Below the pieces are notes generated by a model. The model saw only the letters and a program-made list of their open reading frames with translations, did not search any database and had not been told where the DNA came from. DNA of 64,000 nucleotides, taken from Streptomyces roseochromogenus subsp. oscitans DS 12.976 (GTDB lineage Bacteria > Actinomycetota > Actinomycetes > Streptomycetales > Streptomycetaceae). How positions within the stretch are numbered: the first letter of the stretch is position 1; each line of letters starts with the position of its first letter. Shown in pieces: positions 9,163 through 17,246 of this stretch. The position numbers were made by a program, and so were the translations under genes. The stretch spans positions 999,353-1,063,352 of the forward strand of contig NZ_CM002285.1 of the NCBI RefSeq assembly GCF_000497445.1, read 5' to 3'.

Positions 9163-9225
9163 CCCAAGGAAAATGCGGGTTTCCGTGCTCACCGGTCCGG
9201 CTTCCGCACCGCTAAGTTGGGCGGC

Positions 9226-10191
9226 ATGAGCAACCTTGACCGCGCACCCGTGCCCAGCGTCTGCGGCGGCCGCGGATTCGTCGTCGCCGAGCCCGTCCGC
9301 GAACTGCTGAGCCCCCGTCATGTGAAGCTGGGCGAGTCGACCGAGGTGCGCCGACTGCTGCCCAACCTCGGCCGCCGCATGATCGGCGCGTGGGCCTTCG
9401 TCGACCACTACGGGCCCGACGACATCGCCGACGAGCCCGGCATGCAGGTACCGCCGCACCCGCACATCGGGCTGCAGACGGTCAGCTGGCTGCACGAGGG
9501 CGAGGTGCTGCACCGGGACTCGACGGGCAGCCTGCAGACGATCCGGCCCAGGCAGCTGGGCCTGATGACCTCGGGTCGCGCGATCAGCCACTCCGAGGAG
9601 AGCCCGCGCCCGCACGCGCGCTTCCTGCACGGCGCCCAGCTGTGGGTCGCACTGCCGGACGAACACCGCCACACCGAGCCGAAGTTCGAATACCACGCGG
9701 ACCTGCCCACGGTCACCGCGCCGGGCCTCACCGCCTCGGTCATCCTCGGCGACCTCGACGGATCCACGTCGCCCGGTACGACATACACCCCGATCGTCGG
9801 CGCCGACCTCGCCCTCACCCGGGGCGCCGACGTACGGCTGCCGCTGGAGCCCGACTTCGAGTACGGCGTACTGGCCATGTCGGGCGAGGTCCACGTGGAC
9901 GGCGTACCGGTACTCCCCGGCTCGATGCTCTACCTCGGCTGCGGCCGCTCGGAACTCCCGCTGCGAGCCGAGTCGGACGCCGGGATCATGCTGCTCGGCG
10001 GCGAGCCGTTCGCGGAGGAGCTGATCATGTGGTGGAACTTCGTCGGGCGTACGCAGGACGACATCAGCCAGGCCCGGGAAGACTGGATGAACGGGTCCCG
10101 ATTCGGGGAGGTGAAGGGGTACGACGGGGATCCGCTGCCTGCTCCGGAGCTGCCGACAGTGCCGCTGAAACCACGGAGCAGGGTGCGCTGA
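9226..10191 (+). CDS. pirin-family protein
   Basis: A 321-residue two-domain cupin of the pirin family. The metal ligands are in the N-terminal motif PPHPHIGLQTVSWLHEGEVL and the following HRDSTGS, with GRAISHSEES completing the site. Bacterial pirins bind iron or another metal. Some are quercetin 2,3-dioxygenases and others modulate metabolic enzymes; which applies here is unknown. The start ATG at 9226 is the first in frame after an AT-containing leader carrying the TAAGTCA palindrome. The C-terminus matches the usual family length. Confidence 0.88.
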   Translation: MSNLDRAPVPSVCGGRGFVVAEPVRELLSPRHVKLGESTEVRRLLPNLGRRMIGAWAFVDHYGPDDIADEPGMQVPPHPHIGLQTVSWLHEGEVLHRDSTGSLQTIRPRQLGLMTSGRAISHSEESPRPHARFLHGAQLWVALPDEHRHTEPKFEYHADLPTVTAPGLTASVILGDLDGSTSPGTTYTPIVGADLALTRGADVRLPLEPDFEYGVLAMSGEVHVDGVPVLPGSMLYLGCGRSELPLRAESDAGIMLLGGEPFAEELIMWWNFVGRTQDDISQAREDWMNGSRFGEVKGYDGDPLPAPELPTVPLKPRSRVR

Positions 10192-10318
10192 GCTCTTATT
10201 TTCCAAGAAGCACGTATTTTCCAACGGAAGCGCGTACCGCCGGGCGAGGCGGGTACGCCCTATGCATTCCGCTGGCGTGGAGCTGCCTGTCGGCCTGTTT
10301 CCGGGGCATGCTGGTGTC

Positions 10319-10537
10319 ATGGACGGGCACCCTCCGGTGATTGTGCTCCCGCCCGCGCAGGACGGCGGACGGCGGGTGACAATCCGCGGCGAGTCCATGG
10401 GCACCGCCTACACCCTCTTCGACGTGCTCGAATTCCTCCACCGGGCGGGCCTGCCGAACACCGACACCACGATCGACGACCCCGAGCTGATCGAGTGGCG
10501 CGGCGGCGGACCGTACGACTGGCCCAACAGCACATAG
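10319..10537 (+). CDS. small conserved protein, paralogue of the gene at 40767
   Basis: A 72-residue protein with no recognised domain. It shares a clear pattern with the 75-residue product at 40767: VIV-x-PP, GGRRV, GE-xx-GTA, FL-x-RAGL, then IEW-x-GGGP-xx-W near the C-terminus. The shared spacing shows both are real genes of one family. The ATG at 10319 is preferred over 10262 because conservation begins there. The 75 bases upstream contain two copies of TATTTTCCAA (10197 and 10211 region). Function is unknown; the acidic, tryptophan-containing tail suggests a binding protein. Confidence 0.7.
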   Translation: MDGHPPVIVLPPAQDGGRRVTIRGESMGTAYTLFDVLEFLHRAGLPNTDTTIDDPELIEWRGGGPYDWPNST

Positions 10538-10574
10538 CTCTCCTATTCGGGCATGCGAGGGCAATCCGGGCAGA

Positions 10575-10600
10575 GGAATTGCTAAATTTCGCAATTGGTT
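10575..10600 (+). promoter_or_regulatory. GGAAT-N18-GTT promoter candidate overlapping an ArsR-type operator
   Basis: GGAAT at 10575-10579 and GTT at 10598-10600 are separated by exactly 18 bases, the pattern of SigR-dependent promoters. The spacer contains the inverted repeat AATTGC-N8-GCAATT (10577-10596), the shape of an ArsR/SmtB operator. The site lies 94 bases upstream of the ArsR gene at 10694, so autoregulation by steric block is plausible. Confidence 0.5.
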
Positions 10601-10693
10601 AGATGCTGTGTTCGCTGTGCTTGCAGGTAGCCGCGGGCACAGCTTCTGTGTGTCTCGTCCCGAGCGGGGCTGCGCGAAGGAAGCTGAGGGGTC

Positions 10694-11035
10694 GTGTCGG
10701 TTCCGCTGTACCAGGCGAAGGCGGAGTTCTTCCGGATGCTGGGCCATCCCGTGCGGATCCGGGTGCTGGAGCTGTTGCAGGACGGGCCGATGCCGGTGCG
10801 GGAGCTGCTGGCCGCCATCGAGGTGGAGCCGTCGAGCCTGTCCCAGCAGCTCGCGGTGCTGCGCCGCTCGGGGATCGTCGATTCCACCCGTGAGGGCTCG
10901 ACCGTCGTCTACGAGCTGGCCGGCGGTGATGTCGCGGACCTGATGAAGGCCGCCCGGCGGATCCTGACCGAGATGCTCTCCGGGCGCAACGAGCTGCTGG
11001 CCGAGCTGCGCGACGCCGGGGTCGCCGCCCGATGA
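10694..11035 (+). CDS. ArsR-family transcriptional regulator
   Basis: A 113-residue winged-helix repressor. The helix-turn-helix is EVEPSSLSQQLAVLRRSGIV (about residues 46-65), preceded by FRMLGHPVRIRVLELL. No metal-binding CxC pair is present, so it is not a classical arsenic or cadmium sensor. The start is GTG at 10694 with a GAGGGG ribosome-binding site. It overlaps the SulP transporter start by four bases (ATGA), so it is the first gene of a five-gene operon and probably its repressor. A close paralogue is at 14797. The signal sensed is unknown. Confidence 0.88.
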   Translation: MSVPLYQAKAEFFRMLGHPVRIRVLELLQDGPMPVRELLAAIEVEPSSLSQQLAVLRRSGIVDSTREGSTVVYELAGGDVADLMKAARRILTEMLSGRNELLAELRDAGVAAR

Positions 11036-12768
11036 GCATGATGTCTGCCCGGATGGTCCGGGCCCGGATCACCTCGCTGCTGCCCTCGCGCCCCGATCTG
11101 GCGCAGATCCGGCGTGATCCGCGCCGGGACCTCCTCGCCGGCCTGACGGTGGCGATCGTGGCGCTGCCGCTCGCCCTCGGTTTCGGGGTGTCGTCGGGGC
11201 TGGGTGCTGAGGCGGGCCTGGCGACCGCCGTGGTCGCCGGCGCGCTGGCCGCCGTGTTCGGCGGGTCGAATCTCCAGGTGTCGGGGCCGACCGGTGCCAT
11301 GACCGTCGTCCTGGTGCCGATCGTCGCCCAGTACGGTCCGACCGCCGTGTTCACGGTGGGGCTGATGGCCGGTGTGATGCTCGTCGTCCTCGCCCTGCTC
11401 AGGGCCGGGCGTTATATGCAGTACGTGCCGGCGCCCGTGATCGAGGGCTTCACGCTCGGCATCGCCGGAGTGATCGGGCTCCAACAGGTGCCGAACGCGC
11501 TCGGCGTGTCCAAGCCCGCGGGCGACAAGGTGCTCGTCGTCACCTGGCACGCGGTCGAGGAGTTCGTGAAGGCGCCGAACTGGACCGCCGTCACTCTGGC
11601 GGCCTGCGTGGTCGTACTCATGCTGGCCGGAGCGCGATGGCGGCCGACCGTGCCGTTCTCCATCGTCGCCGTGATCGCCGCCACCGTCGTGGCACAGGTC
11701 GCCCACCTGAAGGTGAAGCCGATCGGCGATCTGCCGGCGGGACTGCCGGCGCCCTCCCTCTCCTTCCTCGAACCCGGCTCGCTCGGCTCGCTGCTCACCC
11801 CCGCCGTGGCGGTGGCCGCGCTGGCCGCGCTGGAGTCGCTGATGTCCGCGGCCGCCGCCGACGCGATGACGGTGGGACAGCGACACGACCCGGACCGGGA
11901 ACTGCTCGGCCAGGGCCTGGCCAACATCGCCGCCCCGCTGTTCGGCGGCGTCCCGGCCACCGGAGCCATCGCCCGCACCGCCGTCAACGTCCGCACCGGC
12001 GCGGGCTCCCGGCTGGCCGCCCTCACCCATGCCGCCGTTCTCGCGGTGATCGTCTTCGCGGCGGCGCCCCTGGTGTCGAAGATCCCGCTCGCCGCGCTGG
12101 CCGGCGTGCTCCTGGCCACCGCGATCCGCATGGTCGAAGTGGGCTCGCTGAAGGCGATGGCCAGGGCCACGCGGTCCGATGCCGTGATACTCGCCCTGAC
12201 CGCGGTCGCGACCCTCGCCCTCGATCTCGTCTACGCCGTGATCATCGGTCTGGTCGTCGCCGGCGCCCTCGCGCTGCGTGCGGTGGCCAAGCAGGCCCGC
12301 CTGGACCAGGTGCCGCTGGACCGTGCCGACCACACGGCCGAGGAGCACGCGCTGCTCGCTGAGCACATCGTCGCGTACCGCATCGACGGGCCACTGTTCT
12401 TCGCCGCCGCGCACCGCTTCCTGATGGAGCTGGCCGAGGTCGCGGACGTACGGGTCGTGATCCTGCGCATGTCGCGCGTCTCGACGATGGACGCCACCGG
12501 TGCCCTCGTCCTGAAGGACGCGGTGGAGAAGCTCACGCGGCGGGGGATCGTCGTGCTGGCCTCGGGGATACGTCCCGGTCAGCGGCAGGTCCTGGACTCC
12601 GTCGGCGCGCTGGAGCTGCTGCGGCACGAGGGCCGTGAGTACGCCTCCACGCCCGAGGCGATCCGCGCCGCCCGCGATCACCTGGAGACGGCCGGATTCC
12701 TGTCTGCCGTCCCCGCCCGTAAGACGAGCCCGAAAAGCCCGGACACCAGCGAGGAACCAGTCCTATGA
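11032..12768 (+). CDS. SulP/SLC26-family anion transporter with STAS domain
   Basis: A 578-residue transporter. About ten to twelve membrane helices fill residues 30-430, including the family hallmark VSGPTGAMTVVLVPIVAQYG (residues about 83-102) and ALESLMSAAAADAMTVGQRH. A cytoplasmic STAS domain (about 445-555) follows, with FFAAAHRFLMELAEV and SRVSTMDATGALVL. SulP proteins move sulfate, bicarbonate or dicarboxylates. The substrate is not determined by sequence, though the ArsR-SulP pairing is common in actinomycetes. Overlaps of four bases on both sides show translational coupling. The STAS domain is notable because the operon also encodes a separate HATPase and a separate STAS protein. Confidence 0.9.
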   Translation: MSMMSARMVRARITSLLPSRPDLAQIRRDPRRDLLAGLTVAIVALPLALGFGVSSGLGAEAGLATAVVAGALAAVFGGSNLQVSGPTGAMTVVLVPIVAQYGPTAVFTVGLMAGVMLVVLALLRAGRYMQYVPAPVIEGFTLGIAGVIGLQQVPNALGVSKPAGDKVLVVTWHAVEEFVKAPNWTAVTLAACVVVLMLAGARWRPTVPFSIVAVIAATVVAQVAHLKVKPIGDLPAGLPAPSLSFLEPGSLGSLLTPAVAVAALAALESLMSAAAADAMTVGQRHDPDRELLGQGLANIAAPLFGGVPATGAIARTAVNVRTGAGSRLAALTHAAVLAVIVFAAAPLVSKIPLAALAGVLLATAIRMVEVGSLKAMARATRSDAVILALTAVATLALDLVYAVIIGLVVAGALALRAVAKQARLDQVPLDRADHTAEEHALLAEHIVAYRIDGPLFFAAAHRFLMELAEVADVRVVILRMSRVSTMDATGALVLKDAVEKLTRRGIVVLASGIRPGQRQVLDSVGALELLRHEGREYASTPEAIRAARDHLETAGFLSAVPARKTSPKSPDTSEEPVL

Positions 12769-13178
12769 GCACCTCCTCCAGCACCCCGCGCATGGCCGAG
12801 GTCTCCGGCGCGGAGGCACTGTGGCTGCTGGAAGGGGCGGAGCTGGGGCGGCTGGTGTTCGTGCAGCGCGACGTCGCCGTCGTACGGCCCGCTCGGCATG
12901 TGTGGGAGTACGGCCGGCTGATCGTGCGCACCCCGGTCCAGCCGGCTGTCGTTCCGCTGAGCGCGAGCTACCACGCCGACGACATTCAGCAAGCCACGGG
13001 CACCGGCTGGACGGTGACCGCGACCGGACCGGCCGAAGTGATCAACGACCCGGACGAGGCCGCCCACTACCGGCGGACGCTGCCCGGCTGGACGCACGGC
13101 CCGCACGACACCGTCGTCCGCATCCACCCGCAAACGGTCACCGGTTTCCGCCTCGTCCGGGGGACGGAGAGGCGATGA
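12765..13178 (+). CDS. pyridoxamine 5'-phosphate oxidase-fold flavin-binding protein
   Basis: A 137-residue protein of the split-barrel PNPOx-like family. It begins ALWLLEGAELGRLVFVQRDV and contains the VIND-PDEAAHYRRTLPGW region. Many Streptomyces proteins of this type bind FMN or F420, but no cofactor motif is strong enough to decide. The start ATG overlaps the SulP stop and its own stop overlaps the next start. It is embedded between a transporter and a kinase-like ATPase, which suggests a redox-sensing or reducing role in the same system. That role is inference. Confidence 0.75.
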   Translation: MSTSSSTPRMAEVSGAEALWLLEGAELGRLVFVQRDVAVVRPARHVWEYGRLIVRTPVQPAVVPLSASYHADDIQQATGTGWTVTATGPAEVINDPDEAAHYRRTLPGWTHGPHDTVVRIHPQTVTGFRLVRGTERR

Positions 13179-13600
13179 CCACACAATTGGAGGCACTGCC
13201 GCACCGCCACGTGCTCACCCTGCCGTCCGTGCCGGCCGCGGTCCGTGTGGCCCGTCAGACCGCTGAACAGACCCTGCGGGAGTGGGGCATCGGGCTGCGG
13301 CACCCCACCGTGGATCCGGCCTTGCTGATCCTGAGCGAGCTGGTCACCAACAGTGTCCGGCACGCCGCCGCGCTCTCCCCCAAGATCACGGTGTTCTACG
13401 CGGCCGGCCCGGACTGCTTCGTCTTCGCCGTCCACGACCGCCACCCCTACCAGCCGCCCCTCTACGGCGCGATCACGGAGAGGGGTAGCGGCGGCCTGGG
13501 CACCGTGATGGAGCTCGTCCTCGGCCTGCGCGGCACCGCGGTCGCCCGCGCGGACGCCGACGGCAAGGGCAAGAGCATCTGGATCACCTTGCCCCTCTGA
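13175..13600 (+). CDS. HATPase_c anti-sigma-factor-like kinase
   Basis: A 141-residue GHKL ATPase of the RsbW/SpoIIAB-like type abundant in Streptomyces. The N box is ILSELVTNSVRHA (residues about 51-63), a G1 box lies in FAVHDRH, and a glycine-rich lid is TERGSGGLGTVMEL. Such proteins bind and inhibit a sigma factor or phosphorylate an antagonist STAS protein. The ATG overlaps the preceding stop by four bases. A STAS protein, the expected antagonist, is encoded 57 bases downstream. The binding partner cannot be identified from sequence. Confidence 0.85.
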   Translation: MTTQLEALPHRHVLTLPSVPAAVRVARQTAEQTLREWGIGLRHPTVDPALLILSELVTNSVRHAAALSPKITVFYAAGPDCFVFAVHDRHPYQPPLYGAITERGSGGLGTVMELVLGLRGTAVARADADGKGKSIWITLPL

Positions 13601-13657
13601 CCGGGCCAGACCTCAGCCCCTCACCACCACGCCACCGCACGAGGAAGTTCCACCCCC

Positions 13658-14056
13658 ATGACCATCGACTGGCGTTACACCATCGAGCAGGATCTCGGCG
13701 TCCTCTCCGTCGCCGGATACCTCGGCCCGGAGGCGGTACGCCGGTTCAGCGGCGCGATCGGCTGGGTCGTCGCCCGCGGCACCGGTCCAGTCGTCCTCGA
13801 CCTGACCGAGCTGCGCAGCTGGTCCGCCGAAGGCCAGTTGGCCATCACCGAGGCCGCCCGCCGCCTCGCCGAGTCCGGCCGGAGCCTGGAGCTGGCCGCC
13901 ATCCCCGCTGACGGCTCGCTGGTCCCGGCCGGCGACTGCCCGGACATCCCCGTCCACTGCGACCTGGCCACCGCCCTCGCGGCCCACGGCCGAGGACCGT
14001 CGGCTCCCGCAGAGGGTCAGCAGGAGTGGCGCACCGACGGCTGGCCCGCCGCCTGA
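13658..14056 (+). CDS. STAS-domain anti-anti-sigma-like protein
   Basis: A 132-residue protein with a single STAS fold: GVLSVAGYLGPEAVRRFSGA, then TGPVVLDLTELRSWSAEGQL, where the serine in the SWSAEG loop occupies the usual phosphorylation position. Together with the upstream HATPase protein it forms a probable partner-switch pair. Unusually, the same operon contains a transporter whose own tail is a STAS domain. The last 25 residues are a low-complexity extension. Confidence 0.8.
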   Translation: MTIDWRYTIEQDLGVLSVAGYLGPEAVRRFSGAIGWVVARGTGPVVLDLTELRSWSAEGQLAITEAARRLAESGRSLELAAIPADGSLVPAGDCPDIPVHCDLATALAAHGRGPSAPAEGQQEWRTDGWPAA

Positions 14057-14112
14057 CGCACGCTCCCCCCTTTGAGTACGTATCAGCTCACCGAGTGAAA
14101 GACACTGTTCCC

Positions 14113-14463
14113 ATGAGTGAAGTTCTTCCCCCCTGCCCCGAATGTTCCAGCGTGTACACGTACGAGATGGGCGCGCTGCTCGTCTGTCCGGAGTGCGGCC
14201 ACGAGTGGGCGCCGTCCGCCGCGGCTACTGACGCCGGCGGGGACAAGGTGATCAGGGATGCGGTCGGCAATGTGCTCGCCGACGGCGACACCGTGACGGT
14301 GGTCAAGACGCTCAAGGTCAAGGGCAGCCCGGCCGGCATCAAGGCGGGCACCAAGGTGCGGGGCATCCGCCTCGTCGACGGCGTGGACGGTCACGACATC
14401 GACTGCAAGATCGACGGCTTCGGTGCCATGCAGCTGAAGTCGAGCGTGGTCAAGAAGGTCTGA
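14113..14463 (+). CDS. phnA: PhnA/YjdM-family zinc-ribbon protein
   Basis: A 116-residue protein. An N-terminal zinc ribbon has cysteines in PPCPECSSVYTYEMGALLVC and PECGHEW. A C-terminal SH3-like domain follows, with VTVVKTLKVKGSPAGIKAGT and GHDIDCKIDGFGAMQLKSS. This is the PhnA (YjdM) family, historically called alkylphosphonate-utilisation protein although a direct role in phosphonate breakdown is not established. It has its own leader of 56 bases after the STAS gene, so it may be transcribed separately. Confidence 0.88.
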   Translation: MSEVLPPCPECSSVYTYEMGALLVCPECGHEWAPSAAATDAGGDKVIRDAVGNVLADGDTVTVVKTLKVKGSPAGIKAGTKVRGIRLVDGVDGHDIDCKIDGFGAMQLKSSVVKKV

Positions 14464-14796
14464 ACCGGCTCCCTTGCCGGGCCCGTGGCGCCACCGGTGA
14501 GCTGCAGCCGGCGTCCCGTGTTCGCCGGTCGGTGCCCTGAGCCGGCTGATGCGTGCGCCCGTCTGAGGACAGCCTGACCATACGGACCTCGCCACAGCGC
14601 GGGCAGCCCCCGTCCGGGCCGACGGCGGCGGGGCGGCACCTCACCACTGAATGTGGGCGGCCTGACTCCTCGGGGCGGGTTCGGTTCTGCCGGTGCCACG
14701 AGCGAGGATGGGTCGCATGTTCGTGACGAGTGGGTGGATGCGATGCCGAGTGGTCCGGCCGGTCAGGTCGTGCCGTGCTGAGGAGAGGACGGCGCG
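14464..14796. other. intergenic stretch with nothing recognised
   Basis: These 333 bases between phnA and the second ArsR gene hold no family-like coding sequence in either strand. No strong terminator or operator palindrome was seen. Confidence 0.4.
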
Positions 14797-15147
14797 GTGA
14801 GTACGCCGCTGTACCAGCTGAAGGCCGAGTTCTTCAAGACACTCGGCCATCCGGCCCGCATCCGCGTCCTGGAGTTGTTGAGCGAGCGCGAGCACGCGGT
14901 CGCGGAGATGCTGCCCGAGGTGGGGATCGAGCCCGCGCACCTGTCCCAGCAGCTGGCCGTGCTGCGGCGGGCGAACCTGGTGCGCACCCGCAAGGAAGGG
15001 TCGAACGTGTACTACTCGCTGGCCAGCCCGGAGGTGGCGGAACTGATGCGGGTGGCCCGCTCGATCCTGTCCGGCGTGCTGGCGGGGCAGGCAGAACTGC
15101 TCGCCGACCTGAGAGCGGCCCAGTCGGAGGGGAAACCGCCGTCGTAG
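14797..15147 (+). CDS. ArsR-family transcriptional regulator, paralogue of the 10694 gene
   Basis: A 116-residue winged-helix regulator starting with GTG at 14797. It aligns along its length with the ArsR protein at 10694: PLYQ-x-KAEFF-xx-LGHP-x-RIRVLELL, then LSQQLAVLRR. The helix-turn-helix is GIEPAHLSQQLAVLRRANLV, and no metal-binding cysteines are present. The first copy is followed immediately by a SulP transporter. Here the next 800 bases contain only degenerate sequence, so its original partner appears lost and it may now act elsewhere or be a relic. Confidence 0.85.
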   Translation: MSTPLYQLKAEFFKTLGHPARIRVLELLSEREHAVAEMLPEVGIEPAHLSQQLAVLRRANLVRTRKEGSNVYYSLASPEVAELMRVARSILSGVLAGQAELLADLRAAQSEGKPPS

Positions 15148-15696
15148 CGACGGCCCCATGATCGGCGGCTGTCTTCCGACGCTCCGCGACGGCCTCCTCC
15201 GCCCGCCTCGCGGTGCCGTGCACCGTGCGCCGCAATACCGCGTGACCGTGAGGAGACGGGCATCCGGAGCGGGGCGGTGTGCCGGCGGTGCCCCGCTTGA
15301 GAGACGGTCACCGACTGGACACCGCGACACTGCCGGCCCACGACCCGTCTGGGGGAACAGACGTGTGCCGGAGTCGTGCCGCCGCGCCTCACCGCAAGGG
15401 TCAGTCGCAGTCGTCGATGCGTCACCAGACGGATGGCGGGACTACTTCAACGTCGTGGTGGAGGCGGCAGGACCAAAGGAGCGGCCCTTCCCCTGCACCG
15501 CGGGCAGTCCGCCCTTCGCCCGGCCTGCGTGTCCTGAAATTGCCCAGCCAGTTCGGTCGTTCCCAGCACTCACCGGCAGCAGAGGACGGTCCCGCCGATC
15601 CGGACGCCTTCCTCAGGTCGTCCCTGGTGCTCGCGGGCCGCGGCTGCTTTCCGGGCCGCCTGAGTGACCGCCGGCCGACACGGCCCAGGACCACAT
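15148..15696. other. degenerate non-coding stretch
   Basis: About 550 bases without a recognisable protein in any frame. Open frames exist on both strands because of the high GC content, but none shows a known family or a ribosome-binding site. It lies between an orphan ArsR gene and a permease remnant, and is best read as decayed accessory DNA. Confidence 0.4.
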
Positions 15697-15860
15697 GGCC
15701 GCCCAAAGGGTCCTGAGCGACCCGGCGTTCGGCCCGGCGCTGCGCTGCGCTGCGCCACACGATGGTCTTCACCTTCGTGTCCCTCACCTTCCAGTACGTC
15801 ATCGGTCTCGCCCTCGCGGTCTTCTTCAACCGGCACTTCCGGCCTCTCGGGGGTGCTGCA
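15697..15860 (+). pseudogene. sugar ABC transporter permease fragment
   Basis: Two out-of-frame pieces belong together. RVLSDPAFGPAL in one frame is followed, after a frameshift near 15755, by MVFTFVSLTFQYVIGLALAV and FFNRHF in another. This is the start of the membrane domain of a binding-protein-dependent sugar permease. The match ends at about 15850 and nothing of the remaining protein is present. Confidence 0.6.
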
Positions 15861-15965
15861 GGCCAAGGGCGGGCCCGGCGATTCTTCCCCGACCCTGGCG
15901 ACCTGGTCGCACAAGAGCCCGCCCGACCTGTTCCCCTGCACCCGACCTTCGAGGGCCAGTGGGGC

Positions 15966-17246
15966 TCATGAGGCCACCGTCATCGGTTCCGGCTCAGGCC
16001 GGGCATGCAGGCGGCCGGAGCGTGCGAGCAGTGCGACGCATCCGGCGCAGAGCGCGCCTGTCACGGCGAGTATCCACCAGGTCAGTTCCGGGTGGCCCAG
16101 CCGGTCGGTGGCGTCCCAGACGGCGCCCGTGGTGAGGTTGCCCAGGGTGATGCCGAGGCCGGAGACGGAGTTGTAGAGCCCGTAGTGCGTGGCGACGAGC
16201 CGGCCGCCGGCGAGGCGGACGACGGTGTCCATCTCGAAGGGGTACACCGCGGCCGTGCCCAGCCCGAGCAGGGCCACCGAGACGAGCAGCGGGCCGAGCG
16301 TCACGATCCAGTCGAGGAGGCCGGACCTCCCGTCGACCGTCGAGTCGGCCGTCACCAGGGGCAGGAAAGCCGCGCCCATCAGCGAGATGCCGTAGACGAT
16401 CGCGCGCTGCGGGGACCAGCGGGCCCGCGCCCATGCGGTGATTCCCAGCTGCCCTACCACGGCCACCGCGGCGGAGACCGCGAACAGGGCCGTGGTCACC
16501 GCGTCACCGCTGCCCGGCGCCACGCGGTGAGCCTCGAGCGGCAGCGCCAGATAGACCTGGAAGGACAGCACGTACGAGCCGATCATCGCGAGGGAGAACA
16601 GGACGAAGGGACGGTTGCGGACAATGGTCCGCCAGTCGGCCAGGACACCGCTCTGCTCGGCCGAGGGCGTGCCCCTGCGGGCGGGCAGCAGTCGCAGCTG
16701 GAGGAGCGTCAGAGCGAGGAACAGCACGGCCGCCACGGAGCAGACCAGACGGAAGTCGGCGGCCAGCAGCGCGAGTCCGACGAGCGGGCCGACGAACATG
16801 CCCGCTTGGTAGAAGACGTTGAAGGCGGCGAAGGCCACCACCCGTCGCTCCCCTGCCTCGTGGGCGAGACACGCTCGAACGGCCGGGTTGAACATCGCCC
16901 CCGCGAACCCGGTCGCCGCGGACGCCGCCACGAGAGCGGGCAGGCTGTCGACGCATCCGAGGAGGCCGAAGCCGACGGTGCGCAGCACACAGCCCGCCAC
17001 GATCACGGGTTTGCAGCCGAGCCGGTCGGCGAGCGTTCCGCCGACCAGGAACATGCCCTGCTGGGTGAAGTTGCGCACGCCCAGCACCAGGCCGACCGCC
17101 CATGCGGCCATGCGCAGGTCGTTCGCCAGGTGCACGGCGAGATAGGGCATGAGCATGTAGAAGGCGGTGTTGATGGTGAACTGCTGGACCATCAGCAGCC
17201 GGACGCATCCGTTGAACGAACGGAACTGTGCGGAAAGGGAGTTCAT
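15966..17246 (-). CDS. MFS transporter
   Basis: A 426-residue major facilitator with about twelve membrane helices. The motif A region is [17 protein letters not shown], and further helices include [18 protein letters not shown]. The ATG at 17246 is preferred over an upstream in-frame ATG because it overlaps the stop of the cysteine-synthase-like gene (ATGA), giving translational coupling. The pairing implies that the product of the upstream PLP enzyme, possibly an unusual amino acid, is the exported substrate. That is inference, and substrate specificity is not visible. Confidence 0.85.
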   Translation of the reverse strand: MNSLSAQFRSFNGCVRLLMVQQFTINTAFYMLMPYLAVHLANDLRMAAWAVGLVLGVRNFTQQGMFLVGGTLADRLGCKPVIVAGCVLRTVGFGLLGCVDSLPALVAASAATGFAGAMFNPAVRACLAHEAGERRVVAFAAFNVFYQAGMFVGPLVGLALLAADFRLVCSVAAVLFLALTLLQLRLLPARRGTPSAEQSGVLADWRTIVRNRPFVLFSLAMIGSYVLSFQVYLALPLEAHRVAPGSGDAVTTALFAVSAAVAVVGQLGITAWARARWSPQRAIVYGISLMGAAFLPLVTADSTVDGRSGLLDWIVTLGPLLVSVALLGLGTAAVYPFEMDTVVRLAGGRLVATHYGLYNSVSGLGITLGNLTTGAVWDATDRLGHPELTWWILAVTGALCAGCVALLARSGRLHARPEPEPMTVAS

